Below are positions 1 through 10,813 of a stretch of DNA of 64,000 nucleotides, piece after piece; within the stretch, counting starts at the first letter, position 1, and every line of letters starts with the position of its first letter. Origin of the DNA: CAWBLP01 sp963789495 (GTDB lineage: Bacteria > Pseudomonadota > Alphaproteobacteria > Acetobacterales > Acetobacteraceae); the NCBI GenBank assembly GCA_963789495.1, contig CAWBLP010000010.1, positions 434,001-498,000 on the forward strand, read 5' to 3'. Under the pieces are notes generated by a model. The model searched no databases. It had not been told where the DNA came from and saw only the letters and a list, made by a program, of their open reading frames with translations. The position numbers and the translations under genes are program-made.

Positions 1-1071
1 CGCCATGGTCTGGCCGATCGCGCAGATATCGTCACGCTCGCCCTCCACGGTCAGCAGCGCGGTGCGGCGAATGACGTCCGGCCGCACGAGCTGGCCGCGC
101 CAGCGCAACTGACCGAGCGGGAGCTCATGGGTTTGAAACACCCGATTCACCGTTTCCAGGTAGAATTCAGCAGGCAGGTCCATCACCGCGCCGTATTCAT
201 CGTAGAATTGGCGATGCGCAGTCACGCGCTCATTGTCGCTGCCGACCAGGGCGCGGAACTGATTGAAGTGCGCGCCGATATGCCGGTCCAGATTCATGCT
301 CATAAATGCAGTCAGCTGCATGAATCCCGGATACACGCGCCGCGAGGCGCCCTGATATCGCCACGGCACGGAGCCGATCAAATATCGCTCGAACCATTCT
401 ATCGGGCGTGACCCCGCCATCTGGTTCACCTTCGTCGGATTGACCCGTGTGTCGATCGGCCCGGCCATCAAGATCATGCTTCGTGGTTGCGCCGGATCCC
501 CTGCCTCCGCCAGCAGCGCCACCGCCGCAAGTACGGCAACCGCTGGCTGGCATACTGCCATGATATGCCCGCCAGGCCCCATCACGCGTAGGAACTGCAT
601 GATGTGCTCGATGAATTCGTCCATTCCGAAGCGACCCTGCGACAGTGGCACGTCGCGCGCGTTCTTCCAGTCGGTGATGAACACGTCATGCTCAGGCAGC
701 AGCACGGACACGGTGTTGCGCAGCAGCGTTGCAAAATGGCCGGACATCGGCGCCACGAGCAGCACGCGTGGCTGCTCAATATCGGCGTCCTTGCGGAATT
801 GCAGCAGCGTGCCGAACGGCGTATCGGCGACCGGCTCCTCGGTCACCGCAACCGTACGATTGCCCAGATCGACATTGTCGATTCCGAAACTGGGGCGGTG
901 ATGCGTCAGGCCGATATCAGCCAGCATATCGAGCGTGGCGCTCCAGTGCCGCAGCGGCGATGGGGTATAGTTGCCAAGATCGAGCAGCCGCGTAAGCGCG
1001 GATCCAACCCGCGCGAGGTGACGGATCGGCAGCATCATGTCCGCCTGAGCCTGGTAGAGTTGATAGATCAT
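1..1071 (-). CDS. phaZ: Intracellular polyhydroxyalkanoate depolymerase, C-terminus cut by window edge
   Basis: The reverse strand reads without interruption from an ATG at 1071 to the window edge, giving 357 residues. It opens MIYQLYQAQADMMLP, the usual start of intracellular PhaZ, and keeps VCQPA around residue 184; in this family that Cys is the nucleophile in place of the usual hydrolase Ser. The tail LTVEGERDDICAIGQT carries the region of the catalytic Asp. The family is about 400-430 residues long, so some 50-70 residues, including the catalytic His, lie beyond base 1. The enzyme degrades stored cytoplasmic poly-3-hydroxybutyrate granules. It is divergent from the GST gene at 1200. The reading frame is clean, unlike the genes that follow between 1.9 and 14 kb. 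Confidence 0.93.
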   Translation of the reverse strand, partial: MIYQLYQAQADMMLPIRHLARVGSALTRLLDLGNYTPSPLRHWSATLDMLADIGLTHHRPSFGIDNVDLGNRTVAVTEEPVADTPFGTLLQFRKDADIEQPRVLLVAPMSGHFATLLRNTVSVLLPEHDVFITDWKNARDVPLSQGRFGMDEFIEHIMQFLRVMGPGGHIMAVCQPAVAVLAAVALLAEAGDPAQPRSMILMAGPIDTRVNPTKVNQMAGSRPIEWFERYLIGSVPWRYQGASRRVYPGFMQLTAFMSMNLDRHIGAHFNQFRALVGSDNERVTAHRQFYDEYGAVMDLPAEFYLETVNRVFQTHELPLGQLRWRGQLVRPDVIRRTALLTVEGERDDICAIGQTMA

Positions 1072-1199
1072 CCCTGGCCGCGCGGCACGTTCCGTTCTGT
1101 CATCCAACCCACCGACTCTGATGTTACTATCCATACCACAAACCGCTCGGGCCTGTTATATTGCGCTGCACCATGGCAGCGCGCGCGGGAGATGTCACT

Positions 1200-1856
1200 A
1201 TGGCCGGGGCCACCCTGCTGATCAGCAGCAAGAACTACTCCTCCTGGTCGTTACGCGGATTCCTGTTGGCGCGCCTGGCACGCCTGCAATTCGAGGAACG
1301 CGTTGTTTCTCCGGGCGATCCGGCAACACGCGCAGAATTGCTGCTGCGCTCGTCATCGATTCTGGTGCCCTGCCTGGTGCATGACGGTGTTACTGTATGG
1401 GACACGCTGGCGATCGCGGAATATCTGAACGAAGTCTGTCCCACCGCCGGGATGCTGCCGCAGGACCGCATGGCGCGCGCCCGCTGTCGTTCGATCTCCG
1501 GAGAGATGCACTCCGGCTTTTCGGCCCTGCGCTCCTCATTGCCGATGAATTTGCGGGTGCGCCGACCCGGCGTGCCGATCTGGTCCGCTGCCCAGGGCGA
1601 CATCAACCGCATCACCGAGATCTGGCGCGAATGCCTGGACACCTGGAAAGGTCCCTGGCTGTTCGGCCGCCGGTGCAGCATCGCGGATGCGATGTATGCA
1701 CCGGTGGTTACGCGTTTTCGCACCTATGACGTGACGCTGGACGACGCCTGCGGTGCCTATTGCCAGCAGGTCCTGGCCTGGCCGGACCTGCAGGAATGGA
1801 TCACGGCGGCGGCGGCGGAACCCGAGCAGATCGAGGAACTCGAAGTCGAGTTCTGA
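1200..1856 (+). CDS. Glutathione S-transferase family protein
   Basis: A 218-residue protein beginning MAGATLLISSKNYSSWS. The N-terminal half is a thioredoxin-like GST domain, with the SKNYSSWSLRG signature and a PCLVHDG...WDTLAIAEYL segment equivalent to the glutathione-binding VP/ES loop. The C-terminal half is the all-helical GST domain. I chose the ATG at 1200 rather than the in-frame 1161 because a GGAG-like ribosome site sits just ahead and the family begins close to this point. The substrate cannot be told from sequence. The gene is monocistronic, divergent from the PHA depolymerase and convergent with a broken cupin gene whose stop lies 17 bases downstream. Confidence 0.88.
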   Translation: MAGATLLISSKNYSSWSLRGFLLARLARLQFEERVVSPGDPATRAELLLRSSSILVPCLVHDGVTVWDTLAIAEYLNEVCPTAGMLPQDRMARARCRSISGEMHSGFSALRSSLPMNLRVRRPGVPIWSAAQGDINRITEIWRECLDTWKGPWLFGRRCSIADAMYAPVVTRFRTYDVTLDDACGAYCQQVLAWPDLQEWITAAAAEPEQIEELEVEF

Positions 1857-1873
1857 GCCGCCGCCAAATCCGC

Positions 1874-2316
1874 TCACGCCTTTTCGATCTCGGTCCAGGG
1901 CATGGGCCCCGGCACCGCGCAAGGGGCTTCGACATCAACCGTGCCGAAATCAGCCGGACCGACGATTTCGAGGTATTTTCCATGTCCGGCGAGTAGTCGA
2001 ACAGGAAATGCGTGATCCCTGGCCGCTGGTGCACGCAGTCGCCAGCCGCAACCAAATGCTCCTTGTCCTCATACATGAAGCGCGCCCAGCCTTGCAGCAT
2101 CAGCACGATATGGAATTCGGCAGTGTGCCGATGCCAGCCGGTGCCGTCTTCCGGCGGGGCGTTCGCCTTCACCAACTGCGCAATGACGCGCCCGCCCGTC
2201 GCTTCCCTGATTCCCAGGCTCCGATACAGGAAGAAGTCACGCAGGCCGCCGCTTTCCCATGGTGTGTCGCTTGGCTTGATATGCGAAAAAAGACTGGCGG
2301 TTGGCTTGTCGAGCAT
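1874..2316 (-). pseudogene. Cupin-domain protein, single-base frameshift
   Basis: From ATG 2316 the frame encodes a small cupin: GTGWHRHTAEFHIVLML and GDCVHQRPGITHFLFDYS are the two conserved metal-binding cupin motifs. The frame breaks at an AAAA run near 1982, just after FDYSPDME. One missing A would restore YLEIVGPADFGTVDVE and a natural end at the TGA at 1874-1876. The restored protein is about 148 residues, normal for a one-domain cupin. Every other part is conserved, so the lesion is recent or a sequencing error. The function is unknown beyond a likely small-molecule or metal-binding barrel. Confidence 0.75.
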
Positions 2317-2590
2317 CGCGCAGACTCCCTGTTATGGTCAGCGGGACGCGCATTGGGACAATGGCCCCCGACCGGTTGCACGGCAGGCCTGCCTTCGGAG
2401 CCCCTCCGCAGCACCGCTCGGGACCCGACTGTGCCGGCTGATGCTCATTATGATAGTGCATCGCAGCGTGGCACGGCAGTCGTGGTGGCGGCAACCAAAT
2501 TCTATGCCGCCAATCCCGTGCTGCATGGTGTACCCCAAGCTATTTCCAGCTGCTGCGCGGCGGCGTTAACCTAACGGGTCAAAGTGCCCG

Positions 2591-3560
2591 TTGCGCCGTC
2601 AAGGAGGAACCCCGTCCCTGCCGCTGGGCAACCTGCCCGACACGCGCTACCTCAATCGGCATATCGAGCGGCTCGATTCCCGGTTCATCGACCATCAAGG
2701 CAACTCCGCGATTGAGCGCTTCGCGACTGGTTTTCGCTGGGCTGAAGGCGCAGTCTGGTTCCGCGATGGTGGCTATCTGATCTTCAGCGACATTTCCAAC
2801 AACCGCATGCTGCGTTGGCTGGAGGTGGGCGGGTATCTGTCTGTGTTTCGCGCGCCGTCCAACTATGCCACGGCAATACCCGCGATAGGGAGGGTCGGCT
2901 GATTACCTGCGAGCGCGATTCGCAGCGCGTCACCCGGACGGAGTTGGACGGCCGCATCACCGTGCTGATCGACGGGTTTGAGGGCAGGCGACTGAATGCG
3001 CCAAACGACGTCGTTGTTGCGAGGGACAGTGCCATCTGATTCACCGATCCGGGCTACGACATCGACGGTCCGTATGAAGGCCGCAGGGCAACGGCAGAGC
3101 TTCCTCGTAGCGCGTACCGCCTAGACCAGCATGGTGGCGACACGACAGTGGTTGCGGATGATTTAGTGCGTCCGAATGGGCGGTGCTTTTCGCCAGATGA
3201 GAAGCGCTTGTGCGTGGCAAACAGCGGCATTTCCTGCGGTGGCCCGGCGCAGTCCCGGGTATTTACTGTGGACGGCGCACGATTGCGTCACGATCGCGTG
3301 TTTGCGGATGACTTCGCGCCGGGCGTCACCGATGGCTTGCGCATGGATCTCGACGGCAATCTCTGGTGCAGCATGGATTGGAGCGATCCAGGCGAACATG
3401 GCGTTCGCTGCTGCACCCTCGACGGCAGCCTGATCGGCAAGATCCACCTGTCGGCGCCATTCAATGCTTTGGGGGGCGCAAGAAGGACCGGCTGTTCATG
3501 TGTGCCAGCACCTCGGCGTACGCACTCTACTTGCACGCTGAGGGGGCGCTGGTGCCGTAA
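2591..3560 (+). pseudogene. SMP-30/gluconolactonase family protein, multiply disrupted
   Basis: Pieces of one beta-propeller lactonase lie in successive frames. The N-terminal piece has FRWAEGAVWFRDGGYLIF and FSDISNNRMLRW (2650-2820). After a frameshift near 2870 come REGRLITCERDSQRVTR and LNAPNDVVVARD. An in-frame TGA at 3037-3039 stands where Trp is expected before FTDPGYDIDG, so it is a nonsense mutation. VRPNGRCFSPDEKRL and GVTDGLRMDLDGNLW follow, then another frameshift near 3465 leads to FGGRKKDRLFMC and a stop at 3558-3560. The family usually hydrolyses sugar lactones with a metal bound by Glu, Asn and Asp; those regions are still visible. At least two frameshifts plus one stop make this a real pseudogene rather than one base-call error. 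The start at 2591 (TTG) is only nominal. Confidence 0.8.
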
Positions 3561-3778
3561 CGGCGCGTGGCACATCCGGAACACTGCCGATTCGGCCGCT
3601 TACAATTCTACTATTTCCGCGGCATGACGGCAGTTTAATTGAGATGAAAGCGGTTTAATCACCGCGCTGGGCGAATGTTCACCTCTGCATCCGCATGTTG
3701 AGGGCATCGGGTTGGTGCCACCCAGGCGCCCGTCCTGCGTTCACGCGCGACGCTCACCCGGCACTCTGAGGAGGTTGC

Positions 3779-5321
3779 ATGACAACGAACACCGAGAACA
3801 AGCACCGCGGCAAGAGTTTGCGGCGCGCCGCATTGGTGGCCGTGCTGCTAGCGGGCACCGCACTGAGCGGCTACGCGACGGGCGATGCTAGCTTTGCGGC
3901 CACCGCACCCGCCGGCACGACGGCCACCGAGAGCACCGGGACGCCGGTAAATCCGAGCGGCACCCATTTTGCTGTGCAATCGCTGCCGGATTTCACGGGT
4001 CTGGTGGAGAAGGTCAAGCCGGCTGTGGTCTCTATCACCACCAAACTGCAACGGGATGCGATGCAGCAGGAACAGGACGGCCAAAGCCCGTTCCCGCAGC
4101 TGCCGTTCCCGTTCAGCCAGATGGTACCGGCGCATCCTCAGATGCGCGCAATCGAGGCGCGTGGCTCAGGCTTCATCATCGACGCGAACGGCACCATTGT
4201 CACCAACAACCATGTTGTGAAGGACGCCAAGAGCGTCAGCGTGATGCTGGATGACGGCACGACGCTGTCGGCGAAGGTCGTGGGCCGCGATCCGCGGACC
4301 GACATCGCTGTCCTCAAAGTCGATGCCAATCGTAAGCTTCCCTACATTCAACTCGGCAATTCACGCGACGTGAAGCCAGGTGAATGGGTGGTCGCAATGG
4401 GCAATCCATTCGGTCTGGGTGGCACCGTGACCGCGGGTATCGTTTCGGCGGTAAGCCGCGACATCGGCGCGGGTCCCTACGACCAATTCATCCAGATCGA
4501 CGCGCCGATCAATCGTGGCAACTCCGGCGGGCCGCTGTTCACGCAGGACGGCAAGGTGATCGGCATGAACACGGCGATCCTCTCGCCGTCCGGTGGTTCG
4601 ATCGGCATCGGATTCGCCATCCCGTCCGACATGATTCGGACTGTTTCGGCTCAGCTTGAGCAGGCAGGCCATGTGACCCGTGGCTATATTGGTGTCGAAG
4701 CGCAGGCGATCCACGGCGCGACGGCGAAGGCGCTGAATCTCGTCCGACGATTCCGGTGCGCTGCTGGCCGGGATACAGTCCGACAGCCCGGCCGCCCGCG
4801 CCGGACTGCAGCCGGGAGACGTAATTCAATCGGTGAACGATCAGAAGATTGCCAATCCGCGTGACCTCGCGGTGACGGTCGCCTCGATCAAGCCGGATCA
4901 GGATGCCCATTTGAAGATCCTGCGCGACGGCGAAACCAAGGACGTCACCGTGCATGTCGGGCAGATGCAGAACGACCAGACAACGTCCAACATGCAGGAA
5001 TCCGGCGATCAACACCACGAGCAGATCGGCCTGGCCCTCGCGCCGTTGACGCCTGATATGCGTAACCAGCTCGATGTGCCGGACGGCATGCACGGCGCGG
5101 TGGTGCGCGGGGTGCAGCCGGGATCGGCCGCTGAGATGGCCGGACTGCAGCCCGGCGACGTGATCGTAGGCGTGGGGACCAAGTCGGTGAACTCACCCGG
5201 CGACGCGGCCCATGCGATCCGGTCGGCTATGCATGGAGAACGGCATGCCTTGGCGCTGCGCGTGATCCGCAACGGTCAGCCGCTGTTCGTCGGAATCAAC
5301 ACCGATCAAAAGCAGGGCTGA
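3779..5321 (+). pseudogene. degP: DegP/HtrA-type periplasmic serine protease, frameshift between protease and PDZ1
   Basis: The first frame (3779 to about 4740) has a hydrophobic export signal (residues about 15-40) and a trypsin-like domain with the full triad: His145 in TNNHVV, Asp175 in PRTDIAVL and Ser249 in NRGNSGGPLF. RGYIGVEAQ starts PDZ1. Near 4740 the frame shifts by one base. The downstream frame continues DSGALLAGIQSDSPAA and GLQPGDVIQSVN, then a second PDZ domain (PGSAAEMAGLQPGDVI), ending at 5321. Together they form a normal Do-type protease of about 510 residues that degrades misfolded envelope proteins. Unshifted translation would give a protease domain without working PDZ domains, ending at 4864. 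A ribosome site GAGGTTGC precedes the ATG. Confidence 0.88.
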
Positions 5322-5505
5322 GTCCCGTCCAATGGTGGGGGCGCTGCAGTTTGATGCAGCTCCCCATCGCTGGCCCGGCGTAATGCACGCCCCGCTCCTG
5401 CCCCACGGGTCGGATCCATCCTGCAGCGGGTTACATCTGTCGGGAGAGCCGAACAGAAGCGAGTCTTTCATTGCGCGATAGAGGTATCGCTGTCAGCCCG
5501 ATACG

Positions 5506-5664
5506 ATGAACATGTCACATAACCGCCCGATGAAGGACCCGCTCGCCGATTATCGTCTCGCCTTCACCTTCGACGAGCACTTGGCGCGCAGGTCACCAGC
5601 AGATGCAAGCGTTCCCGAACTCGCGCGATTGGGGGCATGCGATCGCAAAATCCCAACTGATTGA
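5506..5664 (+). CDS. Small ORF of unknown function, possibly a truncated gene
   Basis: A 52-codon frame starts MNMSHNRPMKDPLADY and ends at TGA 5662-5664, about 80 bases before an IS630 remnant. No family was recognised. It may be the 5' end of a gene cut by the insertion, or chance. The rest of the 5322-5760 gap shows no other coding signal. Confidence 0.25.
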   Translation: MNMSHNRPMKDPLADYRLAFTFDEHLARRSPADASVPELARLGACDRKIPTD

Positions 5665-5744
5665 GACAGCGGGATGCACCGTATCATTCTCGGGTCGGCA
5701 AGTTGGGACTTCTGTAGATTTGTCCCTCGGCCGTGATTTCAGCG

Positions 5745-6345
5745 ATGTCAACTAGTACCCCGAGTCATTGAAATTGCGGGTAGAGCCGCTTGAGCTTGAC
5801 GCGGGCGTCCGCGTTGGTGAACTGCCAATCGGCCTTGGCGTGCCTTTTGTTGCGGTTCTGCTGCCATGCGGCGATCTCTTGGGTCAGCGTCGGTTTGTCG
5901 GGGATTCGCCGGTCCAGGCATTGTCTTGACAGCACGCTGATTTCGCACTCGGCCATATCCAGCCAGCTTCCGTGCTTGGGTGTGTAATGCCACTCGAACC
6001 GTTCCACGAGCCGGCGGGCTTCCGCGGGCGGAAAGGCCTCGTACAGCGACGCGGGTTTGTGCGTGCTGAGATTGTCTTGGATCAGAACGATCTTCTCGGC
6101 GCCAGGGAAGTGGATGTCGGACACCTCCTTGAGGACCTGGGCGTAATCGGCGGCGGCGTGGCGGTCTGTGACCTTGACGTGCCGCCATCCCTCCAGCGGC
6201 GCGAACAGCATGAACAGGTTTGCCGTGCCGTTACGCTCATACTCGTAGTCGACGCGCGAGGGATGCCCTGGCTTCGCCTGGATCGGCACGCGCGTCTCTG
6301 CGATCAGTTGCTTTGACGTCTCGGACCCGAAATGCGGATTGAGTG
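5745..6345 (-). mobile_element. IS630-family insertion sequence remnant (3' part)
   Basis: Only the distal part of an IS630-type element remains. It is joined directly to the end of the alpha/beta hydrolase gene at roughly 6345-6430, and the transposase helix-turn-helix half is missing. The outer end near 5745-5765 (GTACCCCGAGTCA) is a plausible IS terminus. The exact inner junction is not sharp by eye. Confidence 0.7.
5765..6340 (-). pseudogene. IS630-family transposase, C-terminal fragment
   Basis: The frame contains the catalytic DDE half of an IS630 transposase: ETSKQLIAETRVPI, the second Asp in VLIQDNLSTHKPASLY, and the final acidic residue region in HYTPKHGSWLDMAECE. It ends KLKRLYPQFQ, as in full-length relatives. 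Residues before ETSKQL are foreign: read-through upstream enters a hydrolase tail, so the open frame of 326 codons starting at 6745 is an accidental fusion. The first catalytic Asp and the DNA-binding domain are absent, so the fragment cannot transpose by itself. Confidence 0.85.
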
Positions 6346-6429
6346 GGGGTGAAACGGCCAACGCGCAACCCACCGCGGAGGGGTCGGCAGAAACAACCGT
6401 TCGCACCGTGGACGGAACAGTGAATGCCG

Positions 6430-8286
6430 CTGAGCCAATAGGCATCTGGAACCGCTGGTGGAAATAATCTGCGAGCTGCTGCAACAGCGCTTGACGAGCC
6501 CAATGGGCGCTCAGCGTATGATCTGCACCTTCCAGCAGGTGAAACATCACGTTCGGCATACGGCGAAAGCCTCGTCCTTGAGTGCCGAAATACTCGGCAA
6601 TCTCATCCAGGCCAGGGTCATTGCCACTGAGTACCGAATAGGATTGGCACCGAACGGACTGCAAGACCTCGCACCTGCCGGCGGACGCGACCGACAGGGG
6701 TTTCCGTACCGCGCAGCAATCTGATGGCAGGATCACAGGTCGCACTCACGCGTCGCATGGCACGCCCGGCCAGTGCCCGGGTGATGCCGACCACATTGAT
6801 GTCGCCGCGCAGTATGCGCTGCCAGATTGTCGCGCTGACGGCGTTGCGCATGTAGAAACGCGTTGTGCGAAAGGTGGTCCGCTGCACAACGGAAAGGGAC
6901 TCATTGCCGTGCCAGAAGAATTTCTGCAGATTGATCAGAACTAGACCTTTTATGCGGGGATCCTGAAAGGCAGCCTGCAGCGCATGATATGCGCCGGAGC
7001 ACATGCCCAGCACGACAACCGGCGTGTTGCAGCGGGCCATCAACGCATCGACACCGGCACTTATGTCACGATCGCCCGCCGCGGAGTACGGCATCCCACG
7101 TTCGCCGGTTTCCGGCGCAGCGTCTCCGATGCCCACGCCATCCATACGCAAGGACACAATACCCTGCGCCGCAAGCCAGCGGGCGATAGTCACTGCGACC
7201 CGGGCGTTGCCATAACGTGGATTTGCGCCGGTATTGGCGAGCAGCACCGCTGGAGCGTTGTGTCGCTGGTGCCTGGGCTCGCAAAGGATGCCCAGCAGCG
7301 CATTGTTCGGGCCGAAATTGATTGGCGTTTCCAACGCAGAGTTGAGGTCCAGCGATATGCTGGCAGCAACGTCCGATGATGCATCCGCACTCAGGTCATG
7401 CACTGCATCGAAGTGAGGCTCAGGCTCCTCGTGCTCCTCTACGTCGGACCGGGTAAGTGCCGCTTCATGCCTCATAACAAACAGGCGTTGCGGGATCACC
7501 ACTGTCCCTTGGCGGACGTCCAGCGCCAGGGCTGCGGCATGCCAATTTATGGCCTGCTCGAAAGCAGCATGGGGTACATCGTTTTCATGTGAAGTCACGC
7601 AACATCTCGGCGAGGCCAGCAACTGCGACGTGCGTGACATCTGCACCGAGACGGCCGAGGCGTTCGTTCAATGTGCGACCCACCGGGCTGCCGGGCTCCT
7701 CCAGCACCAGGACACGTGGTGCTGGGCATGATGGCAATTTGGCGATATCGGTCCGATCAAGCGCATCACGAGTGGCGCGATCCAGTCGCAGACCGTGCGC
7801 CTCAAACCAGGTGCCATCATCGATGCGTGGCTCAACCTGCCAGATTTCGGCGTTGGTGCGCGCGGCTAAAATCAGTTCGCGCAGAAAGCGCCGCCCGCTG
7901 GCAACGGGTGCCAGCAGGATCAATGCGTCGATATCATCCATTGCAGAGGCCGCCCGTGCAGCGATTACTGCTCCGACGCGGGTGCCAACCAGGGTGATCG
8001 TCTGCACATGGCAGGTTTCACGCAACCAACGCACCGCGGCGGCAACGCCGTCGAGCCAAGTTTGGAAGCGCGCCGGTTCACCATCCTTCCCGCTGGAATC
8101 GCCGCAGCCATAATATTCGAGCCGAAAGGTGGGGCACCCCGCCTGAGCGAAGCGTTCCGCCAGAAAGACGAGTGGGCGATAGGCGTTCATGGCCTCGTCG
8201 CCGAGTGTTCCCAGCATCAGGACTCCGTGCGGACCGGGGGCCTGATGTAACATGCCGAAGCAGCCGGAGATGTAGGTCGGGGTCAT
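6430..8286 (-). pseudogene. Two-domain alpha/beta hydrolase of the carrier-protein operon, frameshifted
   Basis: Domain 1 (8286 to about 7530) resembles exosortase-associated hydrolases: LEYYGCGDSSG, and VGTRVGAVIAARA at the nucleophile elbow, where Arg replaces Ser. A one-base shift near 7597 breaks it before HENDVPHAAFEQAINW, which carries the usual catalytic-His region. An acidic linker (EEHEEPEPHFD) leads to domain 2 (about 7320-6430), with GDAAPETGERGMPYS and GMCSGAYHALQAAF, an elbow of the GxCxG type with Cys at the nucleophile position. Another shift near 6640 precedes NDPGLDEIAEYFG and LLEGADHTLS, the last Asp and His regions. The start overlaps the glycosidase stop (ATGA at 8286-8283). 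The 3' end abuts the IS630 remnant. The substrate is unknown; release or transfer of an acyl group from the carrier protein is an inference. Confidence 0.75.
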
Positions 8287-10773
8287 GCCGACCCCGCGTA
8301 ACGCAAGGTGCGGTCGGAATTCAGCGCGCGGACTTCTCCCGAGGGCAGTGCATCCGGGTTAGACCTTGCGCGTAGCGGGATGCACCGCTCCTGGTTCGGC
8401 GGCAGATGCAGCCAGTTGTCCTCGGCGATGAAATGCGGATCGTCGATGTGCAGGAATTGGGCAAAGGCACGGGTGCGAACCCGAAGTTGCCAGCTCGCGC
8501 CGACGCGCTCCGTCATAACCTCCAGCCCCAGGTCACGAGGTGCCATGGCGTAGGGCGCGGTCGGGCCGGCCGGAAAATGCACAGCTTCGGCGATAACGGA
8601 GTTGTCATCGCGATCTATCAGAGTTGCCACCGTCACGTCATGCGGGCGCGGACCAAAACGGTACGCGTAAGTGATATCGAAAAATCCCGATAATAAGGCC
8701 GAACTGCAATGACTTTCCGTGCCTCGTGACAGGATCGTGACGGGCCGTTCGCACGCGCGAACGATATGGGTGCCATCCTTCACACAAGTCAGGCGGAGCA
8801 ACCCATGCAGCGGTGCATCTGTTTCGTTCAGAACGTGGAGATGCAGGCCATTCAGACCTTCATCACTCAGGGTCACCTGTCGAGACCCAAGGCTGCGGCG
8901 CAGCGCATACCAAGCCGGCTTGGGTCGCCCGGTGGATCGATCACGCCCCAGCCAGCACCGGGCACAAGGTCCTGCAACTGCCAGACGAGCCCGCCGGCAC
9001 ACCGCGAGCCGACGCGTCGCCACTCGGCGAACACATGCTCCATCAGGATGCAGCTCACTGCGCGGGATAGATCGAGGTAGCGGGCGAAATCCGCCCAGCG
9101 AAGCTGCGCCGGATCGACGCCGAACAGCGTTGTCAGGTAATGGTCGCGCACATCCTCGAAATCCCACCCGGCGCCAGGGTCGCGCGGCACCGCACGCTTC
9201 CATCGCGGATCGGTGATCGTGGTGACGCCCAGCGCCGGGGCCGTGATCCCATCCGGGCACATTGGCCAACGCCAGGCATTCCGATGCGAATCTCACGTCG
9301 GCACGACGTGCATCGTCCAGCGGCCGCAGATAGGCACCAACGCCGTAATAATGTGCCACGCCGGCGTCGGGTTGGAACGGCTAAGTCGCCGCAGCACGGG
9401 CGAATTGGGCACATAGACCAGCATCCGGCCGCTGGCTCTGCACCACGGCCGGGATGACATCTCGAATACAGCGTGGTGTCGACCTCGTCCGGCGGCAGCC
9501 CCAGCATGGCGGCCTGTTGCAGCACCTCGCTGCCGCCGCAGAACACTGCCAGGCTGGCTTTCGTCCGCGTGCGGTCGAGGAATTGCGTCAGCTCAGTTGT
9601 GAGCTGCTCACGAAACGCGTCATGCGGCGGGATAGTCGAAATTGGCCAGCATGGCGTCCTGCCACACCATCAGGCCCAGCTCGTCGCATAGGGCGAAGAA
9701 GGCGTCGGCCTCGTAGACCATCGTGCCGCCGACGCGGATCATGTTCATGCCGGCGTCGCGCGCCGCGAGCAGCCAGGGACGATAAGCGTCCGCATCGCCG
9801 GGCAGGGCGACGATGTCGGCGTTGGTCCAGCAGGCGCCACGGCAGAAGACTGCGTTCGCCGTTCACAGCCAGGGCGAAATCCCGATCATCGCTCGCGTTG
9901 CAGCGCAATGGTGCGAAACCCGATCGGTCCAAGGTCGCACGCCATGTCACCGAAGCGCAGCCGTGCCGGATACAGATGCGGCGTACCATGGGTGTGCGGC
10001 CACCAGCGCGCGACATCTGGAATGCCGAACCTCGCCGCTGAACGCATTCGTGCCGGTTCGGTGTTAGACAGGCGGTATGACCGTTCACTTCGACCAGGCA
10101 GTCGTCGTCGACCGGCCGATCCAGCACCGCTCGTATCACCAGCCGTCCTTCGCCGTCGATCACGGCCGTGCGAGCGTCGACGGCTTCGATCATGGCGCGT
10201 CCGCCTTGATGTTTGCGCTGGATCGGGCGCCACGGACCAACCGGATGCACAACCGGGCACCAACCCGGCATACGTCCCAACAGCGTGGTCCGCGCGAAGC
10301 GCAGGCCGGGTTGGGACGCAAGTCTCGGACGCCAGCGGGCGCGTCCCCGCTGGCCGCGTAGCCAGGTCGTCAGGCTACGGAAACAGATGTGCAGTTGATT
10401 GATGGTGTCCGGGTGCGTACCGGCGACCTGGTGCGCGGTGAACATGTTTTCAGAGCAGAACAGCAATTCACCATTCAGCCAGACCTCGGCGATGGTTGCC
10501 AAGCCTTCAAAGCGCAGGATTTCGTCGGAGCCGCCAGCAGAAGCGTGCGCGATACCAGACGTCGCAGTCGTCTAGTTCAAGCGCAGTTTCACCGTTCCAC
10601 AGACCCGCAGTGCGCAAGGCGGATGCGTAGGTGCCGGGCACTGTAGCGGCGATCCAGGTGAGGCCCCCAAGCCGATCAGGCGAGGCCGCCGCACCGGCGT
10701 CGGTGCGGGCACATTTCCATTCATCGGCGATGGACTGCATTGGCGCAGCCGTGCAGGACCAGATGTAAGCCAT
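8283..10773 (-). pseudogene. Glycoside hydrolase family 2 (beta-mannosidase-like) protein, multiple frameshifts
   Basis: The span of about 830 codons is normal for a beta-mannosidase-like GH2 protein. The fragments appear in the expected order. WIAATVPGTYASALRTAG and DDCDVWYRARF (10.65-10.53 kb), then ATIAEVWLNGELLF (10.5 kb), form the N-terminal jelly-roll. AGMNMIRVGGTMVYEAD and DELGLMVWQDAML (9.75-9.64 kb) come from the catalytic barrel. VFCGGSEVLQQAAML (9.55-9.5 kb) holds the Glu at the acid/base position. GGLVWQLQDLVPGAGWG (9.0 kb) and the C-terminal beta domains follow. At least four frame changes are needed (near 10.5, 9.85, 9.48 and 9.26 kb). There is no signal peptide, so the intact protein would have been cytoplasmic. 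Neighbouring genes suggest work on a glycoconjugate linked to the carrier-protein pathway; the substrate is unknown. Confidence 0.8.
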
Positions 10774-10813
10774 CGCTTGTCCGTCGGGGCTTCCGGGTCG
10801 GGAACAACATGGC

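Noticed and set aside
1975..1990. AAAA run in the cupin gene as a programmed frameshift site
   Set aside because: A four-base run is a weak slippery site, cupins are not known to use it, and neighbouring genes carry ordinary indels.
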